A stretch of 64,000 bases of DNA from Dethiosulfovibrio peptidovorans (GTDB lineage: Bacteria > Synergistota > Synergistia > Synergistales > Dethiosulfovibrionaceae), in assembly GCA_002748665.1 (NCBI GenBank), contig PDTB01000021.1, positions 94,356-158,355 on the forward strand, in the 5' to 3' direction. A model generated the notes under the pieces. It saw nothing but the letters and a program-made list of their open reading frames with translations, was not told where the DNA came from and did no database searches. The position numbers and the translations under genes are program-made. Shown here piece after piece: positions 1-8,034 of the stretch. Every line of letters starts with the position of its first letter. The stretch's first letter is position 1.

Positions 1-1
1 G

Positions 2-1240
2 CCCCAGCTTCCCGACAGCGCATATGGGTTTTTGCTGGTCTCGGTGACCGATCACAAGGTCATCCCTGCGGTCATGGCACGGGTGGGGCGTTGGATAGCC
101 GACCGGTTTCCTGACGCTGATCCTCGCTTCGAGCGATTCATGAAAGGGCCGGGAACCGGGGCAAAGATCAAACTTCGGATCTTCGGGGACGATTCCGGGG
201 AGCTCCGCCGGCTTTCCCGAGAGGTTCAGGCCATCATGGCTTGGGAGCCATCAGCTATCGATGTCCGGGACGACTGGCGTCAACCAGGCCAGGTCCTCCG
301 GCCTGTCCTGGATCAGGCTCGGGTGAGCCGGTCTGGACTGTCCAGGGCCGAGATTGCCGGCGCTCTGGAGGGGACCTTTGCGGGACGAATCGTCGGGGTG
401 TACCGGGAGGGAGATAGACTCTTACCTATTGTAGTTCGAGCCCCCGAGGACGAGCGTCTCGGGCTGGGGGCCGTGGAGAACGTCCAGGTCTGGAGTCGGG
501 GACTCCGACGGTTTGTCCCTTTGGGGCAGGCCATCTCAGAGGTCCGATTGGTCTGGGAGGACCCGATAATCTGGCGGCGAAATCGGTCCAGGGTTATCAC
601 GCCCCAGTGTAACCCACGCTCAGGAACAGCGGAGGACCTCCGTCGTTGCCTGATTCCTCATATAGAAGCCATCACTCTTCCAACGGGGTACCATCTTGAG
701 TGGGGTGGCGAATACGAGGTCTCCCGGGACTCAAAAGGAAGCCTGGTGGCCCCATTTTGCCTTTCCTTCATCCTTATGATCGTCCTGGTTATGGGTTTGT
801 TCAACGGGTTTCGCCAGCCTCTGGTCGTGTTCCTCTGTCTCCCGCTGGCGGCGGTGGGTGTGACCGTAGGACTGCTGGTAACGGGGCAGAGCTTTGGTTT
901 CATGGCCCTGGTTGGCTATCTTAGTCTGGCCGGGATGCTCATAAAGAACGCTATCGTTTTGCTGGATCAGATCGCGTTGGAACTGGCTCAGGGGACGGCC
1001 CGATTCTCGGCAGTGATCCATGCTTCAACGGGGAGAATTCGACCGGTGATGATGGCTGCGATGACCACGGTGTTGGGAATGGCCCCCTTAGCGTTGGACG
1101 ATTTCTTCGCCTCTATGGCGGTGACCATCATGTTTGGGCTCACCTTCGCCACTGTCTTGACCTTAATCGTGGTTCCGGTGCTGTACTGCATGTTCTATGG
1201 GATCTCCATGGACGAGGTGGACGTTTCGTCTCCCATGTAG
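2..1240 (+). CDS. RND (HAE1/AcrB-type) efflux pump inner-membrane subunit, C-terminal part
   Basis: Proton-driven drug or metabolite exporter of the resistance-nodulation-division superfamily, acting in the inner membrane with a periplasmic adaptor and an outer-membrane channel. The reading frame is open from base 2, so the true start lies outside the window; 412 residues are visible. They cover the end of the periplasmic docking/porter region (to about residue 255), then a cluster of hydrophobic helices that includes the family-typical stretch 'GMLIKNAIVLLDQI' and a last helix ending 'VVPVLYCMFYGI'. The protein stops soon after the last helix with a short acidic tail, as usual for the family. 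A strong hairpin follows directly, so this is probably the last gene of its operon. Substrate cannot be told from this fragment. Confidence 0.9.
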   Translation, partial: PQLPDSAYGFLLVSVTDHKVIPAVMARVGRWIADRFPDADPRFERFMKGPGTGAKIKLRIFGDDSGELRRLSREVQAIMAWEPSAIDVRDDWRQPGQVLRPVLDQARVSRSGLSRAEIAGALEGTFAGRIVGVYREGDRLLPIVVRAPEDERLGLGAVENVQVWSRGLRRFVPLGQAISEVRLVWEDPIIWRRNRSRVITPQCNPRSGTAEDLRRCLIPHIEAITLPTGYHLEWGGEYEVSRDSKGSLVAPFCLSFILMIVLVMGLFNGFRQPLVVFLCLPLAAVGVTVGLLVTGQSFGFMALVGYLSLAGMLIKNAIVLLDQIALELAQGTARFSAVIHASTGRIRPVMMAAMTTVLGMAPLALDDFFASMAVTIMFGLTFATVLTLIVVPVLYCMFYGISMDEVDVSSPM

Positions 1241-1244
1241 ATCA

Positions 1245-1282
1245 TGCACAAAACCCGGGGCATTTGTCCCGGGTTTTGTGCA
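1245..1282 (+). terminator. Perfect 15-bp hairpin after the RND gene
   Basis: TGCACAAAACCCGGG is followed by an 8-base loop and its exact reverse complement CCCGGGTTTTGTGCA. The hairpin begins 4 bases after the stop codon. No uridine run follows the stem, but TTTT lies inside the 3' arm. It probably ends or stabilises the efflux-pump transcript; an intrinsic terminator is likely but not certain. Confidence 0.6.
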
Positions 1283-1611
1283 GCATAGGAGTTGTTGAGG
1301 AAATTCGTGTGACGTCGCAGATTAGGAGGCTCTGCTCTCTTGCTCTGTACCCATAGTATAGTCGGAGAAGTGAGTGTGGGCATCGGTGAAAAACCTACCT
1401 TTTGACTAGGTATAAATACGGATTGATATGGGGCTTCTGTGGTCGATGGTTTCTCGGTCTCCTCTATGATGATGTGTGTGGTGTTGTGGATGAGAATGTC
1501 TGCTTATTGATCAATAAGTCGTAGTATAGTTATTGCGGAAGACCGATCATCGGTCAAAACACCGTTCTCCATCTTAGTCTCAGTGTCTTTGCCGATAGGG
1601 TTTTGATATAT
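1283..1611. other. Intergenic region with two palindromes
   Basis: No coding sequence is supported here. A weak promoter-like pair exists (TTGACT at 1402-1407, 17-base spacer, GATATG at 1425-1430). Two perfect palindromes are present: CTTATTGATCAATAAG at 1503-1518 and GACCGATCATCGGTC at 1541-1555. Together with the foldback repeat that follows, this is the only upstream regulatory space for lplA. Confidence 0.5.
1503..1518. promoter_or_regulatory. 16-bp perfect palindrome, candidate operator
   Basis: CTTATTGATCAATAAG reads the same on both strands. A second perfect palindrome, GACCGATCATCGGTC, lies at 1541-1555. Paired dyads in an intergenic region upstream of a gene suggest binding sites for a dimeric regulator, but no cognate protein can be named. 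Confidence 0.35.
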
Positions 1612-1864
1612 GGGAACCTCTAAAACTCAGAAACTCGCCTCGGGTGGTTTCGACGGAGCCCATTCGAGGTTCGTATTTTTGACCTGCCGCCGTGAAGTAT
1701 CGACTGGGACGAGGTGGATGTCGTCCCAAGCCGGGAGGACACAGGAGGTGCCCTTCGAGGTGACGGTACGGAGCAGGCAGGTCAAAAATACGTTCGGGCG
1801 AGATAGGGCTCTGGCGGAACGACCTGAGGCTGGGAGACCTGGATGCAGGTTTTTAGAGATGCCC
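1612..1864 (+). repeat. Foldback repeat, copy A
   Basis: First of three related copies (others 14839-15095 minus, 50616-50862 plus). It starts GGGAACCTCTAAAA and ends TTTTTAGAGATGCCC, which are imperfect terminal inverted repeats. Inside, CGTATTTTTGACCTGCC (1672-1688) is matched by its exact reverse complement at 1776-1792, so the element can fold as one long imperfect hairpin. The centre holds a partly decayed small stem (GGACAC-AGGAG-GTGCCC). An 86-codon open frame across it is a by-product of the repeat, not a gene. It resembles a non-autonomous miniature transposable element; no transposase is present. Confidence 0.85.
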
Positions 1865-1892
1865 GTATGATCCTTTTCAAGGAGGGGTTCTG

Positions 1893-2894
1893 ATGACGAC
1901 CCATTGCATCGTCCATCGTGATACTGATCCGTTTTTCAACTTAGCAATGGAGGAGGTTCTCTTTGATCGATCCAGCCAAACGGCGGACGGCTATATACTT
2001 CTGTGGCGGAACCGCCCCACCGTGGTGGTCGGGCGGTTTCAGAACACTGTCGGCGAGGTGAACGCTCGTTTTTTGAAAGAACACGGTGTATCGGTCGTTC
2101 GTCGGACTACTGGCGGCGGTGCCGTCTACCACGACCTGGGAAATTTAAACTATACCTTTATACTGCCCGTTCGGGATCGGGATTCCAAGGGACTTGATTT
2201 CGCCCTGTACACCAGGCCACTCCTGGAGTACCTGGAGAGCATTGGGGTTCATGCCGAGCTTACCGGACGAAACGACCTGACCATCGAAGGCAAAAAATTC
2301 TCGGGCAACGCCCAACACGTCAGCCGGGACACCATGCTCCACCACGGTACTATCCTCTTCAATACATGTCTGGAGGACGTGGCGTCGTCCCTGTCGGTGG
2401 ACCCGGAAAAATTTCGGTCCAAGGGCGTTACCTCGGTACGCAGCCGAGTGACGAACGTAGCTCCACATCTCCCCAAGCCCATGAGTATGGAGGACTTTAT
2501 CGATGGCCTCATGGAGTTCTTTGCCGCTCCCTTTGGCGGTTTCATCCGGGGGTTATCCGATGAGGAAACCGAAGTGATTCAGACTCTTCGTGATGAGAAA
2601 TACGCCACCTGGGACTGGGTGTGGGGGAACTCACCGCCCTTCTCTCTCTCGGCAGAGCGCCGCTTCGAAAAGGGCAAAATACAGCTTTATCTGGACGTTC
2701 GAGACGGCATCATCGGTGACGTTGCCATCCGAGGCGATTTCTTCAGTGAAGCAGATCCGCAACAGGTGGAGAAAGCCTTAAAGGGCGTCTCATACCGAAG
2801 GAACTCTGTGGAGAAGGCCCTGGCCTCGGTCGCTGTGAGTCGACATCTGTTGGGAATCTCACCGGAGGACCTGATCGACCTGGTGATGGAGTGA
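1893..2894 (+). CDS. lplA: Lipoate-protein ligase A
   Basis: Activates free lipoate with ATP and attaches it to lysines of lipoyl-domain proteins (glycine cleavage H protein or 2-oxoacid dehydrogenase E2) in the cytoplasm. The 333-residue length fits the two-domain LplA type. The family signature 'RRTTGGGAVYHDLGN' lies at residues 70-84, and the adenylate-binding Lys is in 'GKKFSGNAQH' near residue 133. A C-terminal accessory domain follows from about residue 245. The start ATG is preceded by AAGGAGG with suitable spacing. It overlaps the next gene (TGATG) and seems to lead a small operon with the hydrolase and panC. The upstream region is occupied by foldback repeat copy A, which ends only about 15 bases before the Shine-Dalgarno sequence. 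Confidence 0.93.
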   Translation: MTTHCIVHRDTDPFFNLAMEEVLFDRSSQTADGYILLWRNRPTVVVGRFQNTVGEVNARFLKEHGVSVVRRTTGGGAVYHDLGNLNYTFILPVRDRDSKGLDFALYTRPLLEYLESIGVHAELTGRNDLTIEGKKFSGNAQHVSRDTMLHHGTILFNTCLEDVASSLSVDPEKFRSKGVTSVRSRVTNVAPHLPKPMSMEDFIDGLMEFFAAPFGGFIRGLSDEETEVIQTLRDEKYATWDWVWGNSPPFSLSAERRFEKGKIQLYLDVRDGIIGDVAIRGDFFSEADPQQVEKALKGVSYRRNSVEKALASVAVSRHLLGISPEDLIDLVME

Positions 2895-3727
2895 TGTCTC
2901 ATCCTCCCCGGAGTGTTCTGGTGGACGATGTCTCTCTGGCTTGTTCCGTCTCAGGGGAGGGGCCCCCTCTGCTCTTAATCATGGGCTTTGGGGGTACCAT
3001 GGATATGTGGGGCTTCCCCTTTCTGTCTCGCCTCATGAAGAAATTCACGGTGATTTCCTTCGATCATCGGGGAATGGGAGAAAGCTCCCTGGGAATCCGA
3101 GTGCCCTCTATCGAGAGATTCGCCTCCGACGCGGCCGGACTTCTGGATGGTCTGGGAGTGAAAAAAGCCCACGTTCTGGGGTGGTCCATGGGGGGCTACG
3201 TGGCTCAGGAACTGGCGCTGTGTCGTCCTAACCTGGTGCGGCGTCTTGTTCTCTACGGCACGTGCTGCGACCATCAGACAGCTGTATCGGTCCGTCGCGA
3301 AGCTTTCGATCTGATCACAGACCTGTCGGTATCGGACCGTCGACGGACCGAGATCGCCCTTCATACCCTGTTCCCCGATCGGTGGCTGGAGAAACGTCCT
3401 CGCTTTGCCCGGGCATTTTTATCTCATCCTATGACTGCCTGTTCCAAGTATTCAGACGGGGTTGCCGCCCAGGTTCGGGCTCTGGAGTCCTGGTCAGGGT
3501 GTTGCTCTCGTCTGAGGACGATGGACATACCCACCCTGGTGGTTGCTGGCGAGCAGGACAGGCTTATCCCGCCGGAGCTTGCCCGAGCCACGGCGGCAGT
3601 CCTCCGCCGGGGACGGTATCGTCCTTTCCCTGACGGAGGACATGGACTGGTTTACCAGTATCCTGAGGAACTGGCCCGAGTGGTGGAGGGCTTTCTGACG
3701 GCACCGAGAGGCGTCAACTTCATGTAA
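2894..3727 (+). CDS. Alpha/beta-hydrolase fold enzyme
   Basis: Predicted cytoplasmic serine hydrolase of the alpha/beta fold, 277 residues. The nucleophile elbow 'GWSMGG' puts the catalytic Ser at residue 98. The acid is probably the Asp of 'GEQDRLIPPE' and the His lies in 'DGGHGLVYQY'. An oxyanion-hole-like 'MGFGG' is near residue 30. The overall pattern resembles 3-oxoadipate enol-lactonase and haloperoxidase-like esterases, but the substrate cannot be told. I take the ATG that overlaps the lplA stop codon (TGATG), which implies translational coupling; a GTG three bases earlier is possible. The panC gene follows after 14 bases, so all three are probably co-transcribed. Confidence 0.85.
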   Translation: MSHPPRSVLVDDVSLACSVSGEGPPLLLIMGFGGTMDMWGFPFLSRLMKKFTVISFDHRGMGESSLGIRVPSIERFASDAAGLLDGLGVKKAHVLGWSMGGYVAQELALCRPNLVRRLVLYGTCCDHQTAVSVRREAFDLITDLSVSDRRRTEIALHTLFPDRWLEKRPRFARAFLSHPMTACSKYSDGVAAQVRALESWSGCCSRLRTMDIPTLVVAGEQDRLIPPELARATAAVLRRGRYRPFPDGGHGLVYQYPEELARVVEGFLTAPRGVNFM

Positions 3728-3741
3728 AGGAGAGAGTATTT

Positions 3742-4587
3742 GTGGTGAGAATCGTTCGCTCTATCCAGTCGATGAAGGCTTTTTCGGAGAGCTGCCGTGC
3801 CGACGGACGAAGCGTGGGACTCGTCCCCACGATGGGCTATCTCCACGACGGACACATGTCCCTCGTCCGTGCCAGTCGGGAGGAAAACGACGTCACGGTG
3901 GTGTCCATCTTCGTGAACCCGATCCAGTTCGGCCTTGGAGAGGATCTGGATCGCTATCCCAGGGACGAGGCTCGAGATCTGACTCTTCTGGAGGCGGGGA
4001 GAGTGGATTGCCTGTTCGCGCCGCCGGCAGAGGAGATGTTCCCTTCGGATCATTCGGTCACAGTGGACGAGTCGTCTATCAGTCTTCCCATGTGTGGAGC
4101 CTCTCGCCCTGGTCACTTTCAGGGTGTCTGCACGGTAGTCCTCAAACTGGTCAATGTGGTGAGGCCCCATCGGGTTTACTTCGGCATGAAGGATTATCAG
4201 CAGCTTCAGGTCGTTCGTCGCATGGTTCGTGACCTGAACGTCCCGGTGGAGATCCGCCCATGCCCCCTGCTACGGGAGCTCGATGGGCTGGCGTTGAGCA
4301 GTCGGAACGCCTATCTCTCTCCAGAGGAACGGCGATCAGCCTTGAGCCTGTCCCAGGCTTTGTTCAAGGCCAAAAAAACCTTCGAAGCCGGTGAGCGTTC
4401 TGCCCGGGTTTTGGTCGACTCCTGCCTGGCCGTTTTGGCTCAGGAGGCGTCCCTGCGTCCCGAGTACGTTGAGCTTCGGGACGCTCTGGACCTGTCCCCC
4501 GTGGAACAAATTGATAGTCCGGTGGTCTTGGCCATGGCCGTCCGTGTCGGGACGACCAGACTTATCGACAACGTCGTGTTGGGATGA
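3742..4587 (+). CDS. panC: Pantothenate synthetase
   Basis: Condenses pantoate with beta-alanine using ATP, the last step of pantothenate (coenzyme A precursor) synthesis, in the cytoplasm. 281 residues, the normal length. Motifs seen: '[10 protein letters not shown]' (residues 29-38, nucleotide binding), 'FVNPIQFG', '[13 protein letters not shown]' and '[11 protein letters not shown]'. The start is GTG behind AAAGGAGAG; a second GTG follows directly and could also serve. No panB or panD is nearby. The end overlaps the region where the next acetyltransferase frame is open. Confidence 0.95.
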   Translation: MVRIVRSIQSMKAFSESCRADGRSVGLVPTMGYLHDGHMSLVRASREENDVTVVSIFVNPIQFGLGEDLDRYPRDEARDLTLLEAGRVDCLFAPPAEEMFPSDHSVTVDESSISLPMCGASRPGHFQGVCTVVLKLVNVVRPHRVYFGMKDYQQLQVVRRMVRDLNVPVEIRPCPLLRELDGLALSSRNAYLSPEERRSALSLSQALFKAKKTFEAGERSARVLVDSCLAVLAQEASLRPEYVELRDALDLSPVEQIDSPVVLAMAVRVGTTRLIDNVVLG

Positions 4588-4699
4588 TGATGTCGTGTTC
4601 GATTCAGATGTTGAAATTCGAGCCTTGCAGAAAATCCCTCGTGAATGTCGTCGAGTCAGCGGGACAGGACTGTCTTCCGTGAACGACGATCGACAGGCC

Positions 4700-5380
4700 A
4701 TGATCGACAAGGCGCGGCGACATCGGAACAGAAAGGTCTTTCGCTCCCACGTTCCGGTAATGAAGGGACCGGACCCCGACAGGATTCAGCCTCGAAAGAG
4801 GTATGCTCAGCTGGTCTTCTTGAAAAACGTGATCAAGAGCCCAAATATCGAGGTAGGGGACTACACGTATTACGACGACATCCGGGGGGATAAACCTCTG
4901 GAGTTTGAGAAAAACGTCATCCACTCTATGCAGGAAAAACTCGTCATCGGCAAATTCTGCTCCATAGGAGCGGAGACGGTCTTCATCATGAGCGGGGGAA
5001 ACCACCGTCTGGACAACGTGAGCACCTACCCCTTCGGCCTCATGGGCAGCGGTTGGGAGATCGTTTCCTATGAGCCCGAGCTTCGGGGCGATATCGTCGT
5101 GGGCAACGACGTCTGGATCGGCTTTCGGGCCACGATCCTGGGTGGAGTGACCGTCGGCGACGGTGCTGTGATCGGGGCTGGAGCCGTGGTTACTGCTGAC
5201 GTGCCTCCCTACGCTGTGGTGGTGGGAAACCCCGCCCGGGTTGTGAGGAGGCGCTTCGACGACGAGACCGTGGACATGCTTATCAGGATCAAGTGGTGGG
5301 ACTGGTCTCCCGAGAAGATCACCCAAAACGTCGGGATTCTGGCATCGCCGTCGGTGGAGCGGCTGAGTCGATTTTTGTAA
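4700..5380 (+). CDS. Vat/CatB-type xenobiotic O-acetyltransferase (left-handed beta-helix)
   Basis: Hexapeptide-repeat acetyltransferase of the streptogramin A / chloramphenicol (Vat/XAT) family, which transfers acetyl from acetyl-CoA to a hydroxyl of a small molecule. Family hallmarks are all in order: 'VGDYTYYDD', '[20 protein letters not shown]' with the catalytic His, '[13 protein letters not shown]', 'GNDVWIG', hexapeptide repeats, '[16 protein letters not shown]' and 'KWWDW'. The frame is open well upstream, into panC. I choose ATG 4700 (226 residues); ATG 4760, GTG 4679 and GTG 4595 are alternatives, and none has a good ribosome-binding site, so the start is uncertain. Whether it confers drug resistance cannot be told; many chromosomal homologues have unknown substrates. 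Confidence 0.85.
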   Translation: MIDKARRHRNRKVFRSHVPVMKGPDPDRIQPRKRYAQLVFLKNVIKSPNIEVGDYTYYDDIRGDKPLEFEKNVIHSMQEKLVIGKFCSIGAETVFIMSGGNHRLDNVSTYPFGLMGSGWEIVSYEPELRGDIVVGNDVWIGFRATILGGVTVGDGAVIGAGAVVTADVPPYAVVVGNPARVVRRRFDDETVDMLIRIKWWDWSPEKITQNVGILASPSVERLSRFL

Positions 5381-5412
5381 GCTGTCCGAGAACGACGTAA
5401 GGAGGTGAGTCG

Positions 5413-5850
5413 ATGTACTGCAAAAAAATGGTCGACTTCGCGGCTCCCTCTCTCCGTTAGATGTAGAAAACGCCCCTACGTTCACCTGATGAGTCAACGA
5501 CTATGACGTGACCTGGCATCTGACCCTGGTTCCCATATCCATCTCTGAGACCGTCGAGCGTGATGTGTTGGAAAAACTCTCTCGGGAGTATACCTATGCC
5601 GTCGTCGCTCTGAAGAGCGACCGTCTCCTGGGAATCTGCGGGCATCTGAGTGTGGATCACCTGAAACAGGTGGGGAAGGAGGTCCCTTTCTGGGGGCCAA
5701 GGACGCCTGGGGCCAGGGCTATGGTGCTGAGGCTCTGAGCTTGTTGGTGGACTATGGCTTTCGGGTCCTGAACATCCATAACGCATGCTTCAGGTCCCGT
5801 TCGACAACGAACGGGCCATGATGTACATGGAGCTCATGGCGGACCGTTAG
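5413..5850 (+). pseudogene. Broken GNAT-family N-acetyltransferase
   Basis: A strong ribosome-binding site (AAGGAGGTGA) precedes ATG 5413, but the frame is soon lost. Pieces of a RimJ/RimL-like GNAT domain can be followed across frames: 'LPLSPLDVENAPTFT' then two stop codons, then 'VNDYDVTWHLTLVPI' through 'DRLLGICGHLSVDHL', then a frame change near 5690 into 'AWGQGYGAEALSLLVDYGF' (acetyl-CoA-binding motif A). A second change near 5795 leads into 'VPFDNERAMMYMELM'. At least three lesions show this is a decayed gene, and probably a recent one because the motifs remain clear. Confidence 0.8.
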
Positions 5851-5890
5851 GTGGATTTTGGGCCCAGAACGTTAGGTAGGAGGAGATACC

Positions 5891-6697
5891 ATGGCTGATC
5901 TTTCAAGCGTTTCAAAGACTCTCTACGTTCCTTTGGTCGGGCGGATCTATGCGTCTCATCATCACAGGGATATTCTCTACGATCCCAAAGCTCTGTCCGT
6001 GGAGGACAAATTGCCGCCCCAGGTTTTCGATATGAAAGGGCAAAGTGAGTACACCCTCCTGGCCAGTGCTGTTCGAGCCAGACTCGTGAACGATCGAATC
6101 CAGAACTTCTTGAAAGCCCATCCTGGGGCTACAGTGGTGAACGTGGGATGTGGCCTTGATACATCCTATGATGTGAACGCCAATAACTCGGCCCGGTGGT
6201 TTTCCCTGGATTTGCCCGAGGTGATAGAGCTCAGACGCACCCTTTTCCCCGAAGGAGAGCGGGAGACGTACCTGGCTCGATCCATGTTCGACTACTCATG
6301 GATCGACGATGTCAAGTCTCAGACTGGCTCCCGTCCCGTCCTGGTGACTGCAGCAGGCGTCTTGCACTACTTTCACGAGGATCAGGTGGTGGATTTCCTC
6401 AGGCACCTTGCCGGCTTTGGCCGAAACCAGGTCCTCTTTGATGCTGTCTCTCCCGTCGGGCTCTGGTTTTCACGCCGGTACGTTCGAAAGCTGGGGCATG
6501 GTGATGCCGAGATGTGCTTCTCCGTAGCAAGCGCCCGGGAGTTGGCCGCCAAGGTTTCTACCGGCACCCGGGTTCTGGAGGAGAACGGCCGTTTTTTTCA
6601 GGGGATTCCCTCGAACCTGAAGATGGCGACCAAACTCTCCACGCTCCTCGTCGAAATCTTCGCTATGGCGAAGATTATTCGGATGAGGGTTCGGTGA
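5891..6697 (+). CDS. Class I SAM-dependent methyltransferase of the leucine carboxyl methyltransferase (LCM/TcmP-like) family
   Basis: 268 residues. The SAM-binding motif I is 'VVNVGCGLDTSYD', followed by acidic motif II 'WFSLDLPEVIELRR' (ribose-binding acid). 'VLVTAAGVLHYF' corresponds to motif IV. This arrangement fits the Ppm1/LCMT and polyketide O-methyltransferase (TcmP) group, which in bacteria usually methylate small-molecule carboxyl or hydroxyl groups. The start ATG follows AGGAGGAGA. It stands alone between the acetyltransferase pseudogene and the AT-rich gene. The substrate is unknown. Confidence 0.8.
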   Translation: MADLSSVSKTLYVPLVGRIYASHHHRDILYDPKALSVEDKLPPQVFDMKGQSEYTLLASAVRARLVNDRIQNFLKAHPGATVVNVGCGLDTSYDVNANNSARWFSLDLPEVIELRRTLFPEGERETYLARSMFDYSWIDDVKSQTGSRPVLVTAAGVLHYFHEDQVVDFLRHLAGFGRNQVLFDAVSPVGLWFSRRYVRKLGHGDAEMCFSVASARELAAKVSTGTRVLEENGRFFQGIPSNLKMATKLSTLLVEIFAMAKIIRMRVR

Positions 6698-6801
6698 TGC
6701 TCTGTCCACTACTGTACTCACCTTCTCTCAACTTTTTTGTCTCCCTCTTATAGAAAATGTCTTGACCTCAAACGGCATTGAATTGATCCCCGTAGAAAAT
6801 G

Positions 6802-6816
6802 TTTTTTAGAGATACC
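6802..6816 (+). repeat. Fragment matching a foldback-repeat end
   Basis: TTTTTAGAGATACC (6803-6816) differs at one base from the right end of repeat copy A (TTTTTAGAGATGCC). It lies just upstream of the AT-rich gene at 6884. The match is short, so chance cannot be excluded. Confidence 0.35.
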
Positions 6817-6883
6817 TTTAGGTGGTCAAAAGCGTTATAATTTTAAATTTTATATTTAAAAAGATAACAAAGGAGGAGATGTT

Positions 6884-7939
6884 ATGCGTAAAATAGTATT
6901 TTTAGCCTTGATTATGGTTTTTTTGACAAGTTCTTTGTACGCAGGTATAAAAGATAAGTTGGACAATTGGGAAGAAAAAAGCGGTTGGCCATTTGATGTC
7001 AGTGATAAAGAAATCTCCATGGGGTATCTGAAAGATGCTACGACAACTGATTTAAGTGATGCAGATTTGGACTTTGTAAAATCTATTGGTGAACGATTTT
7101 TAGAGGATCTGGCTATCTGGAAAGCTGCACAAAACGATATCAATTTAAAAAGCCATCAAAAATTTGCTGCACTTGACAGGCAGATAAGGAATTACAATGA
7201 AGCAAGAAAACAGATTGCTGAATATATGGAGTATGATTTTCTTTTGCCTCTGCAAAAAATTAAATTGATTTCCTATAAAGACGGTTCTTTCGCCATAGCA
7301 AAGGGAACTGATGGAAAGTATGTGCGAGAGTTAGGAGAAGCTTATATCAATAAACTTCAGAGATATGCCAAACAGGTAGCTCCGTTTTTTGGCGGAAAAG
7401 ATGACAAGATGGGAAAATCTATAATTGATCAGGTTGCTCTAGTTGTAAAAGCCAATGAATATTCAAAGGATATCATTAGAAAGTCGCAGGAAGAGAAAAA
7501 GATTGAAAATGAAAGAAAGCAAGGGGAGATGGCAAAAACTGAAAAATACGATCCTAAGAAAGTTTCTGTGAAATTTTCAGATGAGTTCATTGGTGAGATA
7601 AAACGGGAATATAAAAAAGCATCAAAGACCGTAGATGGAAAAATTCTTGACATTTCTCCAGTTCAATATAAGGAGTATATGGATTATACAGGCGGAGCTT
7701 TGAACCTTGAGGAATGTATAGCAAAAAAATGTACTTATAAAGAAAAATATGATGTGCAAGGAGTTTTGTTGGTAAAAAATGACGGGAAATATATAAAATA
7801 CACGTTCTCATCCGTAAAAAGTATCAACCATGTACATAATGGAACTGCCTACAGCAATCCTTATACAAGCTTTTATACGAAAGTGGTTAAAAAATGTGAG
7901 GTTCAAGCTGAAAATGTGGCAAATGAATATAGGAAATAA
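6884..7939 (+). CDS. AT-rich gene for a predicted secreted protein of unknown function
   Basis: 351 residues with a clear signal peptide: 'MRKIVFLALIMVFL' followed by a possible cleavage after 'SLYA'. The mature part is Lys/Glu-rich, mostly helical in appearance, with a charged likely coiled-coil stretch around residues 195-225. It ends in a Cys-containing region: two Cys lie around 'NLEECIAKKCTY' and one lies near the C-terminus. No family is recognised. AAAGGAGGAG precedes the ATG, and a TATAAT lies at 6836-6841. Composition is very unlike the neighbours (one sample line 21/60 G+C), and the gene is bracketed by fragments like the ends of the foldback repeat. It has its own terminator, so it is probably a laterally acquired single-gene unit. 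Confidence 0.8.
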   Translation: MRKIVFLALIMVFLTSSLYAGIKDKLDNWEEKSGWPFDVSDKEISMGYLKDATTTDLSDADLDFVKSIGERFLEDLAIWKAAQNDINLKSHQKFAALDRQIRNYNEARKQIAEYMEYDFLLPLQKIKLISYKDGSFAIAKGTDGKYVRELGEAYINKLQRYAKQVAPFFGGKDDKMGKSIIDQVALVVKANEYSKDIIRKSQEEKKIENERKQGEMAKTEKYDPKKVSVKFSDEFIGEIKREYKKASKTVDGKILDISPVQYKEYMDYTGGALNLEECIAKKCTYKEKYDVQGVLLVKNDGKYIKYTFSSVKSINHVHNGTAYSNPYTSFYTKVVKKCEVQAENVANEYRK

Positions 7940-7981
7940 TTGGTACCCTTGACAAAGAGTACCTTAGTTAGAAATTTTTCC

Positions 7982-8021
7982 AAAGAGCTTCTGTGGTTGA
8001 TACGTTACAGAGGCTCTTTTT
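7982..8021 (+). terminator. Intrinsic terminator of the AT-rich gene
   Basis: AAAGAGCTTCTGT pairs with ACAGAGGCTCTTT (one G-U pair) across a 12-base loop, then a T run (8017-8021). It sits about 45 bases after the stop codon. Confidence 0.85.
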
Positions 8022-8034
8022 GTTCTGCTTTTTA

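Noticed and set aside
1610-1870. 86-codon open frame upstream of lplA
   Set aside because: It lies inside foldback repeat copy A, has no ribosome-binding site, and its translation is unlike any family; the other copies do not keep the frame.
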